Source: Aliiglaciecola sp. LCG003 (GTDB lineage: Bacteria > Pseudomonadota > Gammaproteobacteria > Enterobacterales > Alteromonadaceae). Taken from it: DNA of 64,000 bases. Made by a program: the position numbers and the translations under genes. Location: assembly GCF_030316135.1 (NCBI RefSeq), contig NZ_CP128185.1, positions 2,728,001 to 2,792,000 of the forward strand, in the 5' to 3' direction. Below are positions 8,334 through 19,199 of the stretch, piece after piece (position 1 is the stretch's first letter; each line of letters starts with the position of its first letter). Under the pieces are notes generated by a model. That model made no database searches. It had not been told where the DNA came from and saw only the letters and a list, made by a program, of their open reading frames with translations.

Positions 8334-9836
8334 CTGAAATCAATACTTCATTATGGATTAAGTTGTGTATTGGGAGCATTACTGACCTTTAGTTATGCTC
8401 CCTTCTCCATTTGGCCGGTTATGCTGGCCTGTCTAAGTGGTTTTTTCTATCTACTGCTAATCTCCCCCTCGGGTTTTAAATCTGGATTTGCTTTTGGATT
8501 AGGCTGGTTTGGTGCTGGTATTTCCTGGGTGCATGTTAGCATTTCTGAATTCGGCGGATTACCCTTAGCGGGCTCGATAGGATTGATGCTAATACTGTGT
8601 AGTTACTTAGCTTTATATCCGGCAATATTCGCAAGTCTGTTAAAACATAGGGTCAAACCATCTTACTGGCTCATAGCGGCTCCTTTGCTATGGGTGGTTG
8701 TAGAGTGGTTACGTAGTTGGCTACTCACTGGTTTTCCTTGGTTATCAATTGGTTATAGCCAAATTGATAGTCCTTTGGCTGGTTGGATTGCGGTGATTGG
8801 CGAATCCGGTTTAAGTGCCCTGCTCATTGCAATTTGTATTTCGATATCCACCGGCTTAAGAAAACATAATATCAGAGCCCCAGCTTTTTTACTTGTTGTT
8901 TCGATACTCGGCGGTTGGACACTTGATCAATATGACTGGGTGTCTGTCAAAGCACAACCCGTGTCCATAGCTATGGTACAAGGGAACATCAAGCAAGAGA
9001 TGCGCTGGATACCTGAGCAGGAATTATCCACCATGGCTAAATATCAGAAGATGACCCAAGCTCATTGGTCAAATGACATAATAATATGGCCAGAAGCAGC
9101 GATTCCCCAATTGGAATCAACAGCGGAAGATTACCTTGTACAGCTAGATGAAAAGGCGCTGCAAACCGATACAGGGCTCATCACTGGGATCGTCAACTAC
9201 AATTACAATACCCGCCAAGTTTTTAATAATCTAATAGTGCTAGGCAAGCAGTCCAATACTGACAAAACAGAACATTATCACTATTTACACAGCAATCGAT
9301 ATGACAAGCATCATCTATTACCCATCGGTGAATTTATTCCATTTGAGAATGTGTTGCGTAAGTTAGCACCTATTTTTGATCTCCCCATGTCATCCTTTAC
9401 CCAAGGCGATTTTCAGCAGCAAAACTTGTTAGCAAAAGGCTATCACCTAGCTCCAGCAATATGCTTTGAAATAGCATTCCCAAGGCAGATATCGGCCAAT
9501 CTCACCGAGCAAACCGATTTCATAATTACTGTCAGTAACGATGCTTGGTTTGGAGCATCTCACGGGCCGGACCAGCACCTAGAAATTGCACAAGTTAGAG
9601 CCAAAGAATTTGGCTTGCCAGTCCTTAGAGCAACCAATAATGGCATCACCGCGTTTATCGATCATAAAGGACATATTCAAAGTCGTTTACCGCAATTTGA
9701 AGCTGCCGTTTTGAGTGATGATATTTTTCTGACAGATGGTGTCACTCCATACAGAATGCTAGGGGATTTACCCCTGTGGATTTTGACTTTAGTAGGCTTA
9801 CCTTTAGTTTTTTGGCGTCAGAAACGAGCTAAATAA
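8334..9836 (+). CDS. lnt: Apolipoprotein N-acyltransferase Lnt, apparent CTG start
   Basis: Inner-membrane enzyme that N-acylates the lipid-modified cysteine of lipoproteins, the last step of lipoprotein maturation. A hydrophobic N-terminal half is followed by a periplasmic nitrilase-like domain. With the CTG start the catalytic triad is E254 (WPEAAIP), K325 (YDKHHLLP) and C377 (PAICFEI), spaced like E267/K335/C387 of E. coli. The first standard start in frame is TTG 8370, which would remove most of the first membrane segment. CTG at 8334 lies 8 nt after AAGGAAG (8319-8325), restores that segment and gives 500 residues (E. coli 512). Only 3 bp after corC. Confidence 0.9.
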   Translation: MKSILHYGLSCVLGALLTFSYAPFSIWPVMLACLSGFFYLLLISPSGFKSGFAFGLGWFGAGISWVHVSISEFGGLPLAGSIGLMLILCSYLALYPAIFASLLKHRVKPSYWLIAAPLLWVVVEWLRSWLLTGFPWLSIGYSQIDSPLAGWIAVIGESGLSALLIAICISISTGLRKHNIRAPAFLLVVSILGGWTLDQYDWVSVKAQPVSIAMVQGNIKQEMRWIPEQELSTMAKYQKMTQAHWSNDIIIWPEAAIPQLESTAEDYLVQLDEKALQTDTGLITGIVNYNYNTRQVFNNLIVLGKQSNTDKTEHYHYLHSNRYDKHHLLPIGEFIPFENVLRKLAPIFDLPMSSFTQGDFQQQNLLAKGYHLAPAICFEIAFPRQISANLTEQTDFIITVSNDAWFGASHGPDQHLEIAQVRAKEFGLPVLRATNNGITAFIDHKGHIQSRLPQFEAAVLSDDIFLTDGVTPYRMLGDLPLWILTLVGLPLVFWRQKRAK

Positions 9837-10046
9837 CCCTATGGCTCGGGTACCGCTTTCACTCCCATTCAGCGACGGCCTAACGTCTTCAACCTATTTC
9901 GCAACACCGACCAATTAAAATTAATGTTTAGCTCACATCAGTCGCGAAGAGGTTTATGTATGTGGGTGAATTTTTTAAGAATTATCGAACCAGCTAAGAT
10001 AGCCAAGGTTAGCATAGGTATGGTTAAGATTATCAAATTGAGAACT

Positions 10047-10075
10047 GCCTGTACGCATGGATACCGCGTACAGGC
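10047..10075. terminator. Strong hairpin between convergent lnt and greA
   Basis: Perfect 10-bp stem GCCTGTACGC/GCGTACAGGC with a 9-nt loop, in the convergent gap. Neither side has a real T tract, so its role as a terminator is uncertain. The rest of the 9837-10098 gap shows no open frame. Confidence 0.45.
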
Positions 10076-10098
10076 GTATTAGTGACAATTAATGAGGT

Positions 10099-10575
10099 TC
10101 AAACATATTCTACAGCAGAAATTTCGAACTCTACTGTTCCCGCTGGAGTTTGGATATTGACTATATCGTCGATCTCTTTACCTATCAGTCCGCGGGCAAT
10201 AGGTGAATTAACTGAGATTAGGTTATTTTTGATGTCAGACTCATCATCACCGACAATTTTATAGGTGGTTTCTTCATCATTTTCCATATTAATGATGGTC
10301 ACTGTAGTGCCAAAAATAACTTTGCCATTATTGGTCATTTTGGTGACATCGATGATTTGAGCATTGGAAAGTTTGCCTTCAATGTCTTGAATACGGCCTT
10401 CGCAAAAGCTTTGTTGCTCGCGGGCGGCATGATACTCAGCATTCTCTTTCAAATCACCATGTTCTCTGGCTTCTGCGATAGACTGAATAATCTGAGGTCG
10501 TTTCACTGACTTTAATTCATTAAGTTCCTTGCGTAATAAATCCGCGCCTTTTGCAGTCATGGGGTATTGGTTCAT
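10099..10575 (-). CDS. greA: Transcription elongation factor GreA
   Basis: Cleavage factor that rescues backtracked RNA polymerase. The protein has 158 residues, exactly the E. coli length, when started at ATG 10575. The N-terminal coiled coil contains [18 protein letters not shown], the acidic tip motif of the family, and the C-terminal FKBP-like domain ends [10 protein letters not shown]. An upstream in-frame start at 10620 would add 15 residues absent from the family and is not used. It follows carB on the same strand after a hairpin. Confidence 0.95.
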   Translation of the reverse strand: MNQYPMTAKGADLLRKELNELKSVKRPQIIQSIAEAREHGDLKENAEYHAAREQQSFCEGRIQDIEGKLSNAQIIDVTKMTNNGKVIFGTTVTIINMENDEETTYKIVGDDESDIKNNLISVNSPIARGLIGKEIDDIVNIQTPAGTVEFEISAVEYV

Positions 10576-10627
10576 TGCGTAAAATTCTCTTGTATTTTTA
10601 GTTATAAGACTTCGTTGCACAATAAGA

Positions 10628-10651
10628 AAGTGCGCAATAACATGCGCACTT
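10628..10651 (-). terminator. Hairpin between carB and greA
   Basis: Perfect 9-bp stem AAGTGCGCA/TGCGCACTT with a 6-nt loop. On the minus strand it continues TCTTATT. Probably attenuates or ends the carAB transcript before greA. Confidence 0.5.
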
Positions 10652-10687
10652 CAATTAAACTTCTAGATGCTTTAGTTTAACACAACT

Positions 10688-13600
10688 TTAGCGTTCTTTA
10701 ACTCTCTGGTGGAGAGATTGTACAGATGTCACTCTGGCGCGATCATCTGCTTCATGGGCACTGACGGTTGCAAAAGCTGCATTGAGAGTGGTGGTATAAG
10801 CAACTTTATTTAACAACGCCTCACGACGAATATAAACCGAATCATTTATGGCTTTGCGTCCTTCAGTGGTATTTACGATATAACAATACTCACCATTTTT
10901 GATTGCATCCACAATGTTAGGCCGGCCTTCAGTCAATTTGTTTACTACTGAACAGGCAATGCCAGCATCATTTATAAGCTGAGCCGTACCTGTAGTAGCT
11001 TCTAAATCAAAGCCACGTTGAACCATCTTAGTCGCTAAATCGACCAGGCGATGCTTATCATTTTGGCGCACTGAGAGTAACGCTTTACCTTTTGCAGGAA
11101 TAGGAGCGCCTGCGCCTAAGTTTGCTTTGGCATAGGCTTCTTCAAAAGTATCCCCCACTCCCATCACTTCGCCGGTAGAGCGCATTTCAGGGCCTAATAA
11201 GGGATCAACACCTTGGAATTTAGCAAACGGCAAGACAACTTCTTTTACCGAATAAAACGGAGGAATGATTTCCTCGGTTATGCCCTGAGAGGGTAACGAC
11301 TGCCCCACCATAGCTCGGGCTGCTATTTTTGCCAATGGCATACCCGTAGCTTTTGACACAAATGGAATAGTCCGGGCTGCACGAGGATTCACTTCAATCA
11401 AATACACTTCACCATCTTTGACGGCAAACTGAGTATTCATTAATCCAATAACCCCCAACTCCAGAGCCATGTCCTTAACTTGTTGGCGCATCACATTTTG
11501 TATATCTTCACTCAGTGAATATGGAGGTAACGAGCAAGCTGAATCACCGGAATGCACTCCCGCTTGTTCGATATGTTCCATGATGCCGCCAATTACCACG
11601 TTCTCACCGTCACACATAGCATCGATATCAACTTCGATTGCATCATCTAAGAAGCGGTCCAGTAAAACAGGTGAATCATTGGATACTTTAACGGCTTCAT
11701 TCAAATAGCGCTTAAGATCCTTAAGGTCATAGACGATTTCCATTGCACGACCGCCTAAGACGTAGGAGGGACGAACAACTAATGGAAAACCAATTTTTTC
11801 AGCCTCCGTCAACGCCTGTTCCATATTACTGACAGTCGCATTGGCGGGTTGCTTTAGATTTAGTTTATTGACCATTTGCTGAAAACGTTCGCGGTCTTCT
11901 GCACGGTCAATAGCGTCTGGTGAGGTTCCAATGATAGGCACACCAGCAGCCTCTAAAGCGCGAGCCAACTTAAGTGGTGTTTGGCCACCATACTGAACAA
12001 TGACACCCTTGGGCTTTTCAATTCTAACGATTTCTAGCACATCTTCCAAAGTGACGGGCTCAAAGTATAAGCGGTCAGATGTATCATAGTCGGTTGAAAC
12101 CGTTTCAGGGTTACAATTGACCATGATTGTTTCATAGCCATCTTCACGCATCGCTAAAGCAGCATGGACACAACAATAATCAAACTCTATCCCTTGGCCA
12201 ATTCGATTTGGACCTCCGCCTAACACCATAATTTTATCGCGGTCGGTGGGTTGCGCTTCACATTCTTCATCGTAAGTAGAATACATGTATGCCGTGCTAG
12301 TAGAAAATTCTGCCGCACAGGTATCCACCCGCTTGTATACAGGTACAATATCCATACCGCGGCGCAACTCTCGTACATCACTCTCAGCTACACAGGTTAA
12401 TTCAGCCAAGCGGGCATCGGCAAAACCTTTGCGTTTTAAGGTCCGCATAAAATCAGCATCTATGCCACTTAACCCTAATTCAGACACTTGTTGTTCTAAT
12501 TTAATTAATTCTTCGATTTGGACCAAATACCAACGATCAATATTGGTTAGGTTAAATAATTCCTCAACGCTCATACCCATTCGTAAAGCATCACCGATAT
12601 ACCAAATACGCTCAGCGCCAGGCTCTCTCAACTCACGAATAATAATTTCTTCTGCTTCTGGGTCGCTAATATCGATAATCGAATCTAATCCATTCACACC
12701 TACTTCAAGGCCGCGAAGTGCTTTTTGCAATGACTCTTGCTGATTTCGACCAATCGCCATAACTTCACCGACTGATTTCATCTGTGTCGTCAGACGATCA
12801 TTGGCACCGGCAAATTTTTCAAAATTAAAACGCGGTAGCTTGGTAACCACATAATCGATGGATGGCTCGAATGATGCTGGGGTTAACCCGCCAGTGATGT
12901 CATTAGCTAGTTCATCAAGGGTATAACCAATCGCCAATTTAGCAGCAACTTTAGCGATCGGGAATCCTGTTGCCTTAGAAGCTAGTGCCGAAGAACGAGA
13001 TACCCGAGGATTCATTTCAATGATAACCATACGACCCGTATTCGGACACACACCAAATTGCACGTTTGAACCACCGGTTTCCACACCAATTTCTCGCAAT
13101 ACTGCCATAGCCGCATTACGCATGATCTGGAATTCTTTATCCGTTAAGGTTTGGGCTGGAGCAACAGTTATCGAGTCTCCAGTATGTACTCCCATAGGGT
13201 CGAAGTTTTCGATAGTACAAACAATGATGCAATTATCATTTTTGTCCCTGACCACTTCCATTTCATACTCTTTCCAACCTATCAGCGATTCATCAATTAA
13301 TAACTCACTAGTGGGTGAAAGGTCGAGACCTCGGCGACAAATTTCATCGAATTCATCAACATTATAAGCAATACCACCACCACTGCCACCCATGGTAAAT
13401 GACGGTCGAATAATACATGGGAAGCCGATGCGACTAATCACATCATGAGCCTGTTCAATAGTATGGGCAATTTCAGCGTGAGGACACGCTAGGCCAATGG
13501 ATTTCATAGCTTTGTCAAAACGCTCGCGATCTTCTGCTTTATCAATCGCATCAGCAGTGGCGCCGATCATTTCTACGCCAAACTCTTCTAACACCCCGAA

Positions 13601-13912
13601 CTTATTTAAATCCAACGCACAATTCAGCGCGGTTTGTCCGCCCATAGTGGGCAAGATAGCGTCGGGACGTTCTTTTTCAATTATTTTTTTAACCACTTCC
13701 CAATGAATTGGCTCAATGTAAGTGGCATCTGCCATTTCAGGATCAGTCATGATTGTGGCGGGATTAGAGTTAACCAATATGACTCGGTAACCTTCTTCTC
13801 GCAGCGCTTTACAGGCTTGCGCACCTGAATAATCAAATTCGCATGCCTGTCCTATTACGATTGGGCCTGCGCCCAGAATCAGTATGCTTTTTAGGTCGGT
13901 ACGTTTTGGCAT
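10688..13912 (-). CDS. carB: Carbamoyl-phosphate synthase large subunit
   Basis: Synthesises carbamoyl phosphate from bicarbonate, ammonia and two ATP, feeding pyrimidine and arginine synthesis. The protein has 1074 residues (E. coli 1073). Two homologous halves each carry an ATP-grasp domain: the first begins at [20 protein letters not shown], the second at about residue 557 with [19 protein letters not shown]. The C-terminal MGS-like allosteric domain follows from about 940. ATG start, 28 bp after carA, hence one operon. Confidence 0.98.
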   Translation of the reverse strand: MPKRTDLKSILILGAGPIVIGQACEFDYSGAQACKALREEGYRVILVNSNPATIMTDPEMADATYIEPIHWEVVKKIIEKERPDAILPTMGGQTALNCALDLNKFGVLEEFGVEMIGATADAIDKAEDRERFDKAMKSIGLACPHAEIAHTIEQAHDVISRIGFPCIIRPSFTMGGSGGGIAYNVDEFDEICRRGLDLSPTSELLIDESLIGWKEYEMEVVRDKNDNCIIVCTIENFDPMGVHTGDSITVAPAQTLTDKEFQIMRNAAMAVLREIGVETGGSNVQFGVCPNTGRMVIIEMNPRVSRSSALASKATGFPIAKVAAKLAIGYTLDELANDITGGLTPASFEPSIDYVVTKLPRFNFEKFAGANDRLTTQMKSVGEVMAIGRNQQESLQKALRGLEVGVNGLDSIIDISDPEAEEIIIRELREPGAERIWYIGDALRMGMSVEELFNLTNIDRWYLVQIEELIKLEQQVSELGLSGIDADFMRTLKRKGFADARLAELTCVAESDVRELRRGMDIVPVYKRVDTCAAEFSTSTAYMYSTYDEECEAQPTDRDKIMVLGGGPNRIGQGIEFDYCCVHAALAMREDGYETIMVNCNPETVSTDYDTSDRLYFEPVTLEDVLEIVRIEKPKGVIVQYGGQTPLKLARALEAAGVPIIGTSPDAIDRAEDRERFQQMVNKLNLKQPANATVSNMEQALTEAEKIGFPLVVRPSYVLGGRAMEIVYDLKDLKRYLNEAVKVSNDSPVLLDRFLDDAIEVDIDAMCDGENVVIGGIMEHIEQAGVHSGDSACSLPPYSLSEDIQNVMRQQVKDMALELGVIGLMNTQFAVKDGEVYLIEVNPRAARTIPFVSKATGMPLAKIAARAMVGQSLPSQGITEEIIPPFYSVKEVVLPFAKFQGVDPLLGPEMRSTGEVMGVGDTFEEAYAKANLGAGAPIPAKGKALLSVRQNDKHRLVDLATKMVQRGFDLEATTGTAQLINDAGIACSVVNKLTEGRPNIVDAIKNGEYCYIVNTTEGRKAINDSVYIRREALLNKVAYTTTLNAAFATVSAHEADDRARVTSVQSLHQRVKER

Positions 13913-13940
13913 AGTAATTTTTCTCTAGTCTAGGCGTTAT

Positions 13941-15083
13941 TTAGTGTGATCTGGCTTGCATCAATTCAATAAAGTGGTCAAACAAAGGCGCGGCGTCATG
14001 TGGACCTGGACTCGCTTCTGGATGGCCTTGAAAACTAAATGCAGGTTTATCTTTTCGATGTATGCCTTGTAAAGATTTATCAAATAAAGACACATGAGTG
14101 ACTTCAAGATTATCCGGCAAAGCATTTTCATCTACAGCAAAACCGTGATTTTGACTGGTAATCATCACTACATCACGGTGTAAGTCTTTAACTGGGTGAT
14201 TCGCACCGTGGTGACCAAACTTCATTTTTAAGGTTTTAGCACCGCTAGCTAAGGCTAACAGCTGGTGACCTAAGCAAATACCAAAAATCGGAATGTCCGT
14301 TTCTAAAAAAGCTTGGATGGCTTCAATTGCATAGGTACAGGGTTCTGGGTCTCCAGGACCATTCGACAAAAAGATGCCGTCAGGTTGCAATGCCAATACG
14401 TCTGCAGCGGAGGTGGTTGCAGGCACCACCGTTAGCTTACAACTACGGTCGACTAACATTCGCAAAATATTGTGTTTGGCGCCAAAATCATAGGCAACCA
14501 CATGGAACTGACAATCTTGCTTATCTTTTTCGTAACCGTCTTCCAGTGACCAAACCCCATCACGCCACTCATAAGATTTATCAGTAGTAACTGCTTTGGC
14601 TAGATCCATTCCTTTTAGACCAGGAAACGCTAAAGATGCTTTTATCCCATCGTCAACTGCTTGCTGGCTAAAATCATCAACCGTAACGATACAGCCACGC
14701 TGGGCGCCTTTATCCCGTAAAATACGCGTTAAGCGGCGCGTGTCGATATCAGCGATGCCAACAATATTATTGTCTTTTAAGTAGTCAGAAAGGGAAGATT
14801 GATTGCGGAAGTTACTAGCTAATAGAGGAAGGTCTCGAATAATAAGGCCTTTGGCCCATATTTTATCTGATTCAACATCCTCAGAATTAGTACCAGTGTT
14901 GCCTATATGAGGATAGGTAAGAGTAATGATTTGTTCTGCATACGAAGGATCTGTCAATATCTCCTGATAACCGGTCATTGATGTATTAAAAACCACTTCA
15001 CCGACGGAAACACCAGAAGCTCCAATTGATGTGCCTTTGAAAACTGAACCGTCTTCTAGCACCAAAAGGGCGGAAATAGCCAA
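13941..15083 (-). CDS. carA: Carbamoyl-phosphate synthase small subunit, TTG start
   Basis: Glutaminase subunit that supplies ammonia to CarB. The protein has 380 residues, with an N-terminal CPSase_sm domain ([19 protein letters not shown]) and a C-terminal class I amidotransferase: nucleophile Cys in FGICLGHQ, and His/Glu in [10 protein letters not shown]. The start is TTG at 15083 with AGGAGG five bases upstream. E. coli carA also starts with TTG, so this is probably a conserved weak start. Confidence 0.98.
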   Translation of the reverse strand: MAISALLVLEDGSVFKGTSIGASGVSVGEVVFNTSMTGYQEILTDPSYAEQIITLTYPHIGNTGTNSEDVESDKIWAKGLIIRDLPLLASNFRNQSSLSDYLKDNNIVGIADIDTRRLTRILRDKGAQRGCIVTVDDFSQQAVDDGIKASLAFPGLKGMDLAKAVTTDKSYEWRDGVWSLEDGYEKDKQDCQFHVVAYDFGAKHNILRMLVDRSCKLTVVPATTSAADVLALQPDGIFLSNGPGDPEPCTYAIEAIQAFLETDIPIFGICLGHQLLALASGAKTLKMKFGHHGANHPVKDLHRDVVMITSQNHGFAVDENALPDNLEVTHVSLFDKSLQGIHRKDKPAFSFQGHPEASPGPHDAAPLFDHFIELMQARSH

Positions 15084-15142
15084 GTCAACCTCCTAATTAA
15101 GGACAACCCAAGGAAAAAAAGCGTACAACGCCTCAAAACCCT

Positions 15143-15184
15143 ATAAAAAACGAGCGTAAATCCTCGATTCACATCTCGTTTACG
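15143..15184 (-). promoter_or_regulatory. Attenuator-like leader in front of carA
   Basis: On the minus strand, AAACGAG (15181-15175) pairs with CTCGTTT (15154-15148), followed directly by TTT: an intrinsic-terminator shape inside the leader, about 60 nt before the carA start. An alternative helix CGTAAA (15184-15179)/TTTACG (15160-15155) uses part of the same 5' arm, so the two cannot form together. That is the layout of an attenuator, but the regulator is unknown and the stem is only 7 bp. Confidence 0.4.
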
Positions 15185-15346
15185 TTCTTTGCCGCAAGCA
15201 TTTTCGCTAAATCAACACTGTCAATCGCGAAAATTAGGCAAATTCCCGAGATCATACACCAAGTCTTTATTCAGGTCTAATATTATGTAGAAAAATCACA
15301 GAAATGAGGCTTTTACACCAATTTTGATTATAAGCCCCTGAAATAC

Positions 15347-16156
15347 TCATTTAAAACCCAAAACATCTTCCATCGAATACAACCCAGCAGGTTGATTTTT
15401 TAGCCATTTTGCTGCTTTCATTGCACCCTTGGCAAAGGTTAAGCGACTAGACGCCTTGTGGGTTATCTCTAATCTTTCACCCAAATCGGCAAACAACGCC
15501 GTATGATCGCCGACTACATCTCCGGCTCGAACAGTGGCAAAGCCAATAGTGTTTTGTTGGCGTTCACCCGTATCCCCTTCTCGGGCGTAAACGGCACATT
15601 GATTGAGATCCCAATTTAGTTCGTCTGCGATGGCCTCTCCTATCGCAATTGCCGTTCCCGAGGGAGCATCTTTTTTGAAGCGGTGATGAGTTTCAACAAT
15701 TTCTATATCAGCCGACTGACCCATAACTTTTGCCGCTTGACGAACCAAATTAAGCATCAGATTCACTCCTACGCTGTAATTAGCCGCAAAGACAATCGGT
15801 ATACTGCGCGCCGCTTGCGCTAATATGGCTTTATGATTTTCAGTCAATCCAGTGGTGCCAACCACAATGGCTTTTTTATGTTTGATACACCAGGCCAGAT
15901 TACTTTCTAATGCTGCAGGTAAAGTAAAATCAATTACCACGTCAATATAACTGGCCGCTGCATTTAAATCTCCAGTCACAACTAGGCTTTTCTTACCAAT
16001 GCCGGCTAATTCTCCCACATCCATCCCAACCCACGCAGAGCCGGCTCTCACAGATGCAGCTTTGAGCTCGACTAAACTATCACTATCTGCGGCGTCTATC
16101 AGCACTCGTCCCATTCGCCCATTCGCCCCAAATATACCAATTGCAGTCATAGTCAC
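15347..16156 (-). CDS. dapB: 4-hydroxy-tetrahydrodipicolinate reductase DapB
   Basis: NAD(P)H-dependent reductase of the lysine/diaminopimelate pathway, cytoplasmic. The 269-residue protein has the nucleotide motif GIFGANGRMGR near the N-terminus, VVGTTGL in the middle, and the substrate/catalytic signature VETHHRFKKDAPSGTA. ATG start. It lies upstream of carAB on the same strand, as in E. coli, with a 263-bp gap that holds the carA leader. Confidence 0.97.
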   Translation of the reverse strand: MTMTAIGIFGANGRMGRVLIDAADSDSLVELKAASVRAGSAWVGMDVGELAGIGKKSLVVTGDLNAAASYIDVVIDFTLPAALESNLAWCIKHKKAIVVGTTGLTENHKAILAQAARSIPIVFAANYSVGVNLMLNLVRQAAKVMGQSADIEIVETHHRFKKDAPSGTAIAIGEAIADELNWDLNQCAVYAREGDTGERQQNTIGFATVRAGDVVGDHTALFADLGERLEITHKASSRLTFAKGAMKAAKWLKNQPAGLYSMEDVLGFK

Positions 16157-16330
16157 CCTTTTTCAGCCAATAATACTTTTGAATATTGTGCTACATCTTG
16201 TTGCATTTTTCAGTAGTTAGTTAGGTATAAGACATAATCATTCGATGTACAATTGAGAAAATCAGTTGCTAGGATTGTATCCATCGCATAATACGTTACA
16301 TTAACCATAGTATTTCAATGGAACTCATAC

Positions 16331-16864
16331 ATGGAATTTTCCAATTTAGCCATCTCAAGTGCAGACTTACCGGACCCAATTGAATTGCCATTTGAAGCCT
16401 TAGATTCAAGGTATATAATTGCGGTCATCGGCAGTATATTAATCGCTGCTTTGATGTTCATTACAGTAATGTCTATCAGCAGATTTCAGACGATTTTCAC
16501 CTTGCATGAGTCAATGCTACAACTATATAAGCCGGGATTATTGGTAGTCGGGTTAGTGACTTTAGCCGTTTGTACATATCAGTTCATCGCAATTCCATGT
16601 AAAAAGTATTATCTGCGCGAACACGATTTACACTTTACCTATGGCGTATTTTTCAAGAACATCATTAGCCAACCTATTTTGCGCATTCAACACATTGAGA
16701 TAAAACGTGGTCCTATTGAGCGGCTGTTCGGTCTCGCTGCCATTCAAGTATTTAGCGCCGGCGGTTCGATGCATACCTTCGAAATTCCGGGTTTAAGCTT
16801 TAAGCAAGCACAAAGGCTTCGGCAGTATATTTTGCAGCACAAGGATATCCAATTGGATGGCTGA
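16331..16864 (+). CDS. Membrane protein with bacterial PH domain (YdbS-like)
   Basis: Two hydrophobic segments (roughly residues 34-56 and 73-95) precede a bacterial PH domain of the bPH_2 (YdbS) type from about 100 to 165. Function is not established; such pairs are found across bacteria and are thought to act at the inner membrane. The protein has 177 residues. Its last 8 bases overlap the start of the next PH-domain gene, so the two are translated together. Confidence 0.75.
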   Translation: MEFSNLAISSADLPDPIELPFEALDSRYIIAVIGSILIAALMFITVMSISRFQTIFTLHESMLQLYKPGLLVVGLVTLAVCTYQFIAIPCKKYYLREHDLHFTYGVFFKNIISQPILRIQHIEIKRGPIERLFGLAAIQVFSAGGSMHTFEIPGLSFKQAQRLRQYILQHKDIQLDG

Positions 16865-18395
16865 CCAGGATGCTATAATCAGCCCGAATAAAGATGACTG
16901 GCAACGACTTTCTCCCATTGCGATTTTGTATTTTATCGCCAGCGGCATAAAACTAGCTGCAGGCAATATGATTTATATCGTTCCCGCTCTGGCAATTAGC
17001 TACTCCACTTTGCAAGAAAAACCACATGTATGGCTGCCAGTAGTCATAGCAGTGATCGCATTTATTGTGCTGTCATCTGTGCTCCAATACGTGTTTTATA
17101 CGTTTAGATTAAAGGGCCAAACTGTCGAGATCCGCTCAGGGGTTTTATCTAAGAAAAATATAAACTTGCCCTTTGAACGAATTCAAAACGTCACTATTGA
17201 ACAGCCCCTTTATTATCGTCTAAATAACCATGCCTGTTTGCAACTCGATACCGCGGGTTCAGCTAAGCAGGAGGCAAAAATTGTTGCTCTACCTATGGAT
17301 TATGCTAAGTACTTAAAGTCGCAAATCCTGCAGCAAAAATCTATACAGATTAATGAACCATCCGCAGAGGAAAAACAACCTCAGTCGCCGACAGAACAAT
17401 TAATTAATAGCCGGAGTATTAAGGATCTTATTTTACATGGCATTACCAATAATAGAGTGTGGATCATTCTTGGGGTATTGGCGCCGGTGTACGATGACAT
17501 AGCCTCTTACATGGTATCTTGGTTGGACAGTATAGGGATTGACTACCAATCGTATTTTGACATACAAACACAATCTATTTGGCAAGTCGCATTGACGGGG
17601 TTACTACTCATAATAATCGTTGCCGGCTCCCTTTCGTTGCTGTCGGTGTTAGGCTCCATCGTTATGTTTTACCAATATACCTTGCATAAAACCGACGATA
17701 AATATGTAAGGCGCAGCGGGTTATTCACCCGTCAGGAAGTCACAATGCGACTTTCTAGACTTCAGTTATTAGTATTTAAACAAGATTGGTTGGATGTACT
17801 ATTGGGGCGGATAAACCTCGAAATGAAACAAAACAGCTCGGCCGGCCAACATGCTAACCAAATACAGCAGAATAATAAGATTATCGTTCCTTCTGTAACT
17901 CATCACCAAGCCTTGGCTATCAGTGAGGATGCATTGGAATTAAATCAACTGCGAAATGTTGAATTTAATTCTATTAGCAAACGCTTTATATGGCGGCAGA
18001 TAATCTATTGGTTACTGCCGTTGAATATCCTAGCATCAGGCTTTGTATTAACTCATGCCAATCCTTTTGGACTTGTCATTGTCGAAATAGTTACTTTTGT
18101 CGCTCTAGTGTTAATCTGGTGCCGCTGGAAACGCTGGGGTTATGCTGCAGATCCGAAGTATTTTTATATACGCAAAGGCTTATTCGGGGTCAATCATTAT
18201 TGTTTCGCTAATTATAAGGTACAACAAAGCAAATTTGTCCAAAATCCAATCATGCGACGTCATAATCTGGCAAACATTGTGTTTATATTGGCATCAGGAT
18301 CGCTAGCCATTCCCTTTATGCCGGCGAAAGTTGCAAAAGACTTTCTGGCTAATACTCTACAGATCGTTAGTCAGCAAAAGCGTTCTTGGATGTAA
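16857..18395 (+). CDS. Large multi-PH-domain membrane protein (YdbT-like)
   Basis: 512 residues with several hydrophobic pairs (about 18-80, 200-280, 375-420) and three bPH_2-like segments between them: around 75-150, 285-350 and 430-500. Each carries a short strand with the RSGVLSKK/RSGLFTRQ/IRKGLFGV pattern. It forms a two-gene unit with the preceding gene by 8-bp overlap. Biochemical role unknown. Confidence 0.75.
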   Translation: MADQDAIISPNKDDWQRLSPIAILYFIASGIKLAAGNMIYIVPALAISYSTLQEKPHVWLPVVIAVIAFIVLSSVLQYVFYTFRLKGQTVEIRSGVLSKKNINLPFERIQNVTIEQPLYYRLNNHACLQLDTAGSAKQEAKIVALPMDYAKYLKSQILQQKSIQINEPSAEEKQPQSPTEQLINSRSIKDLILHGITNNRVWIILGVLAPVYDDIASYMVSWLDSIGIDYQSYFDIQTQSIWQVALTGLLLIIIVAGSLSLLSVLGSIVMFYQYTLHKTDDKYVRRSGLFTRQEVTMRLSRLQLLVFKQDWLDVLLGRINLEMKQNSSAGQHANQIQQNNKIIVPSVTHHQALAISEDALELNQLRNVEFNSISKRFIWRQIIYWLLPLNILASGFVLTHANPFGLVIVEIVTFVALVLIWCRWKRWGYAADPKYFYIRKGLFGVNHYCFANYKVQQSKFVQNPIMRRHNLANIVFILASGSLAIPFMPAKVAKDFLANTLQIVSQQKRSWM

Positions 18396-18420
18396 AATTA
18401 ACAAGCTGTTAGGAAATAAA

Positions 18421-19116
18421 ATGCGTAAAAGACTTATTTGGGATCTACCGATTCGTTTGTTCCACTGGTTATTGGTATTAGCCATAGTTGCTCAATGGGC
18501 TACGGCTGAGTTGGGTGGTGACTTGATGGACTTCCATTTTTACATTGGTTACTTCACCCTGGGTCTTATAATCTTTCGGTTGATATGGGGATTCGTCGGA
18601 ACTAAACATTCTAGGTTCAGTGATTTTCTTGCGCCTCCTAAAGCTATTTTTAACTATTTTATTGCACTAATGAAAGGCAACAACAAAGACTATATTGGCC
18701 ACAATCCTGTAGGCGGTTTATTGGTGCCCTTGGTTATCGTACTTTTATTGATGCAAACCATCAGTGGTCTTTTCGCTACCGATGATGTGCTTCACTCGGG
18801 ACCATACATATCGGCGGTAAATACAGAAACCCAAAGTTGGCTCAATTGGTTGCATCACTTCACCTTTGAGCTAATCAGTTATGTGATTCTTTTTCATATT
18901 GTCGCTATCTTGTGGTACAAATTTGGATTACGCCGCTCGTTGATTGCTCCCATGATAAGTGGCTACAAACAAGTTGATGATAAAGTGGCAGACTCACCCA
19001 GAGTTACATCCTCAAGAATTGTGTTGGCCTTGATAATAGCAGCTTTGATAGCAGCATTTATTTATTGGTTAGTGGCGATAGCCGCCCCGGTACCCGAAGT
19101 GGAATATTACTTTTAG
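18421..19116 (+). CDS. Cytochrome b561-type diheme membrane protein
   Basis: Four-helix di-heme cytochrome b of the inner membrane, likely passing electrons from the quinol pool to periplasmic acceptors. The 231-residue protein has candidate heme-ligand histidines in LFHWLL, DFHFYIG and the C-terminal HHFTFELISYVILFHIVAI. The start is ATG 18421 with AGGAA upstream; an open extension to 18331 lacks a ribosome site and overlaps the previous gene. The convergent neighbour encodes cytochrome c', a plausible electron partner. Confidence 0.85.
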   Translation: MRKRLIWDLPIRLFHWLLVLAIVAQWATAELGGDLMDFHFYIGYFTLGLIIFRLIWGFVGTKHSRFSDFLAPPKAIFNYFIALMKGNNKDYIGHNPVGGLLVPLVIVLLLMQTISGLFATDDVLHSGPYISAVNTETQSWLNWLHHFTFELISYVILFHIVAILWYKFGLRRSLIAPMISGYKQVDDKVADSPRVTSSRIVLALIIAALIAAFIYWLVAIAAPVPEVEYYF

Positions 19117-19136
19117 CGTTATTACTGCGCTAGAAA

Positions 19137-19173
19137 AGCAGGCATTTAAGTCTTCAGAAACTTATAGCCTGCT
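19137..19173. terminator. Hairpin between the convergent cytochrome genes
   Basis: Outer stem AGCAGGC/GCCTGCT (7 bp) and inner stem TAAGT/ACTTA around an 8-nt loop, placed in the gap between the stops of the two cytochrome genes. No T tract. Confidence 0.35.
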
Positions 19174-19199
19174 CATCTGAATGCTCTATTTAGCAGAGA

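Noticed and set aside
10576-10620. Fifteen-residue extension of GreA
   Set aside because: Starting at ATG 10575 gives exactly the family length and N-terminal sequence.
13020-13367. Open frames on the plus strand inside carB, and similar ones inside dnaK, dnaJ and recN
   Set aside because: They are antisense to highly conserved genes and read as low-complexity Ser/Thr-rich sequence typical of shadow frames.
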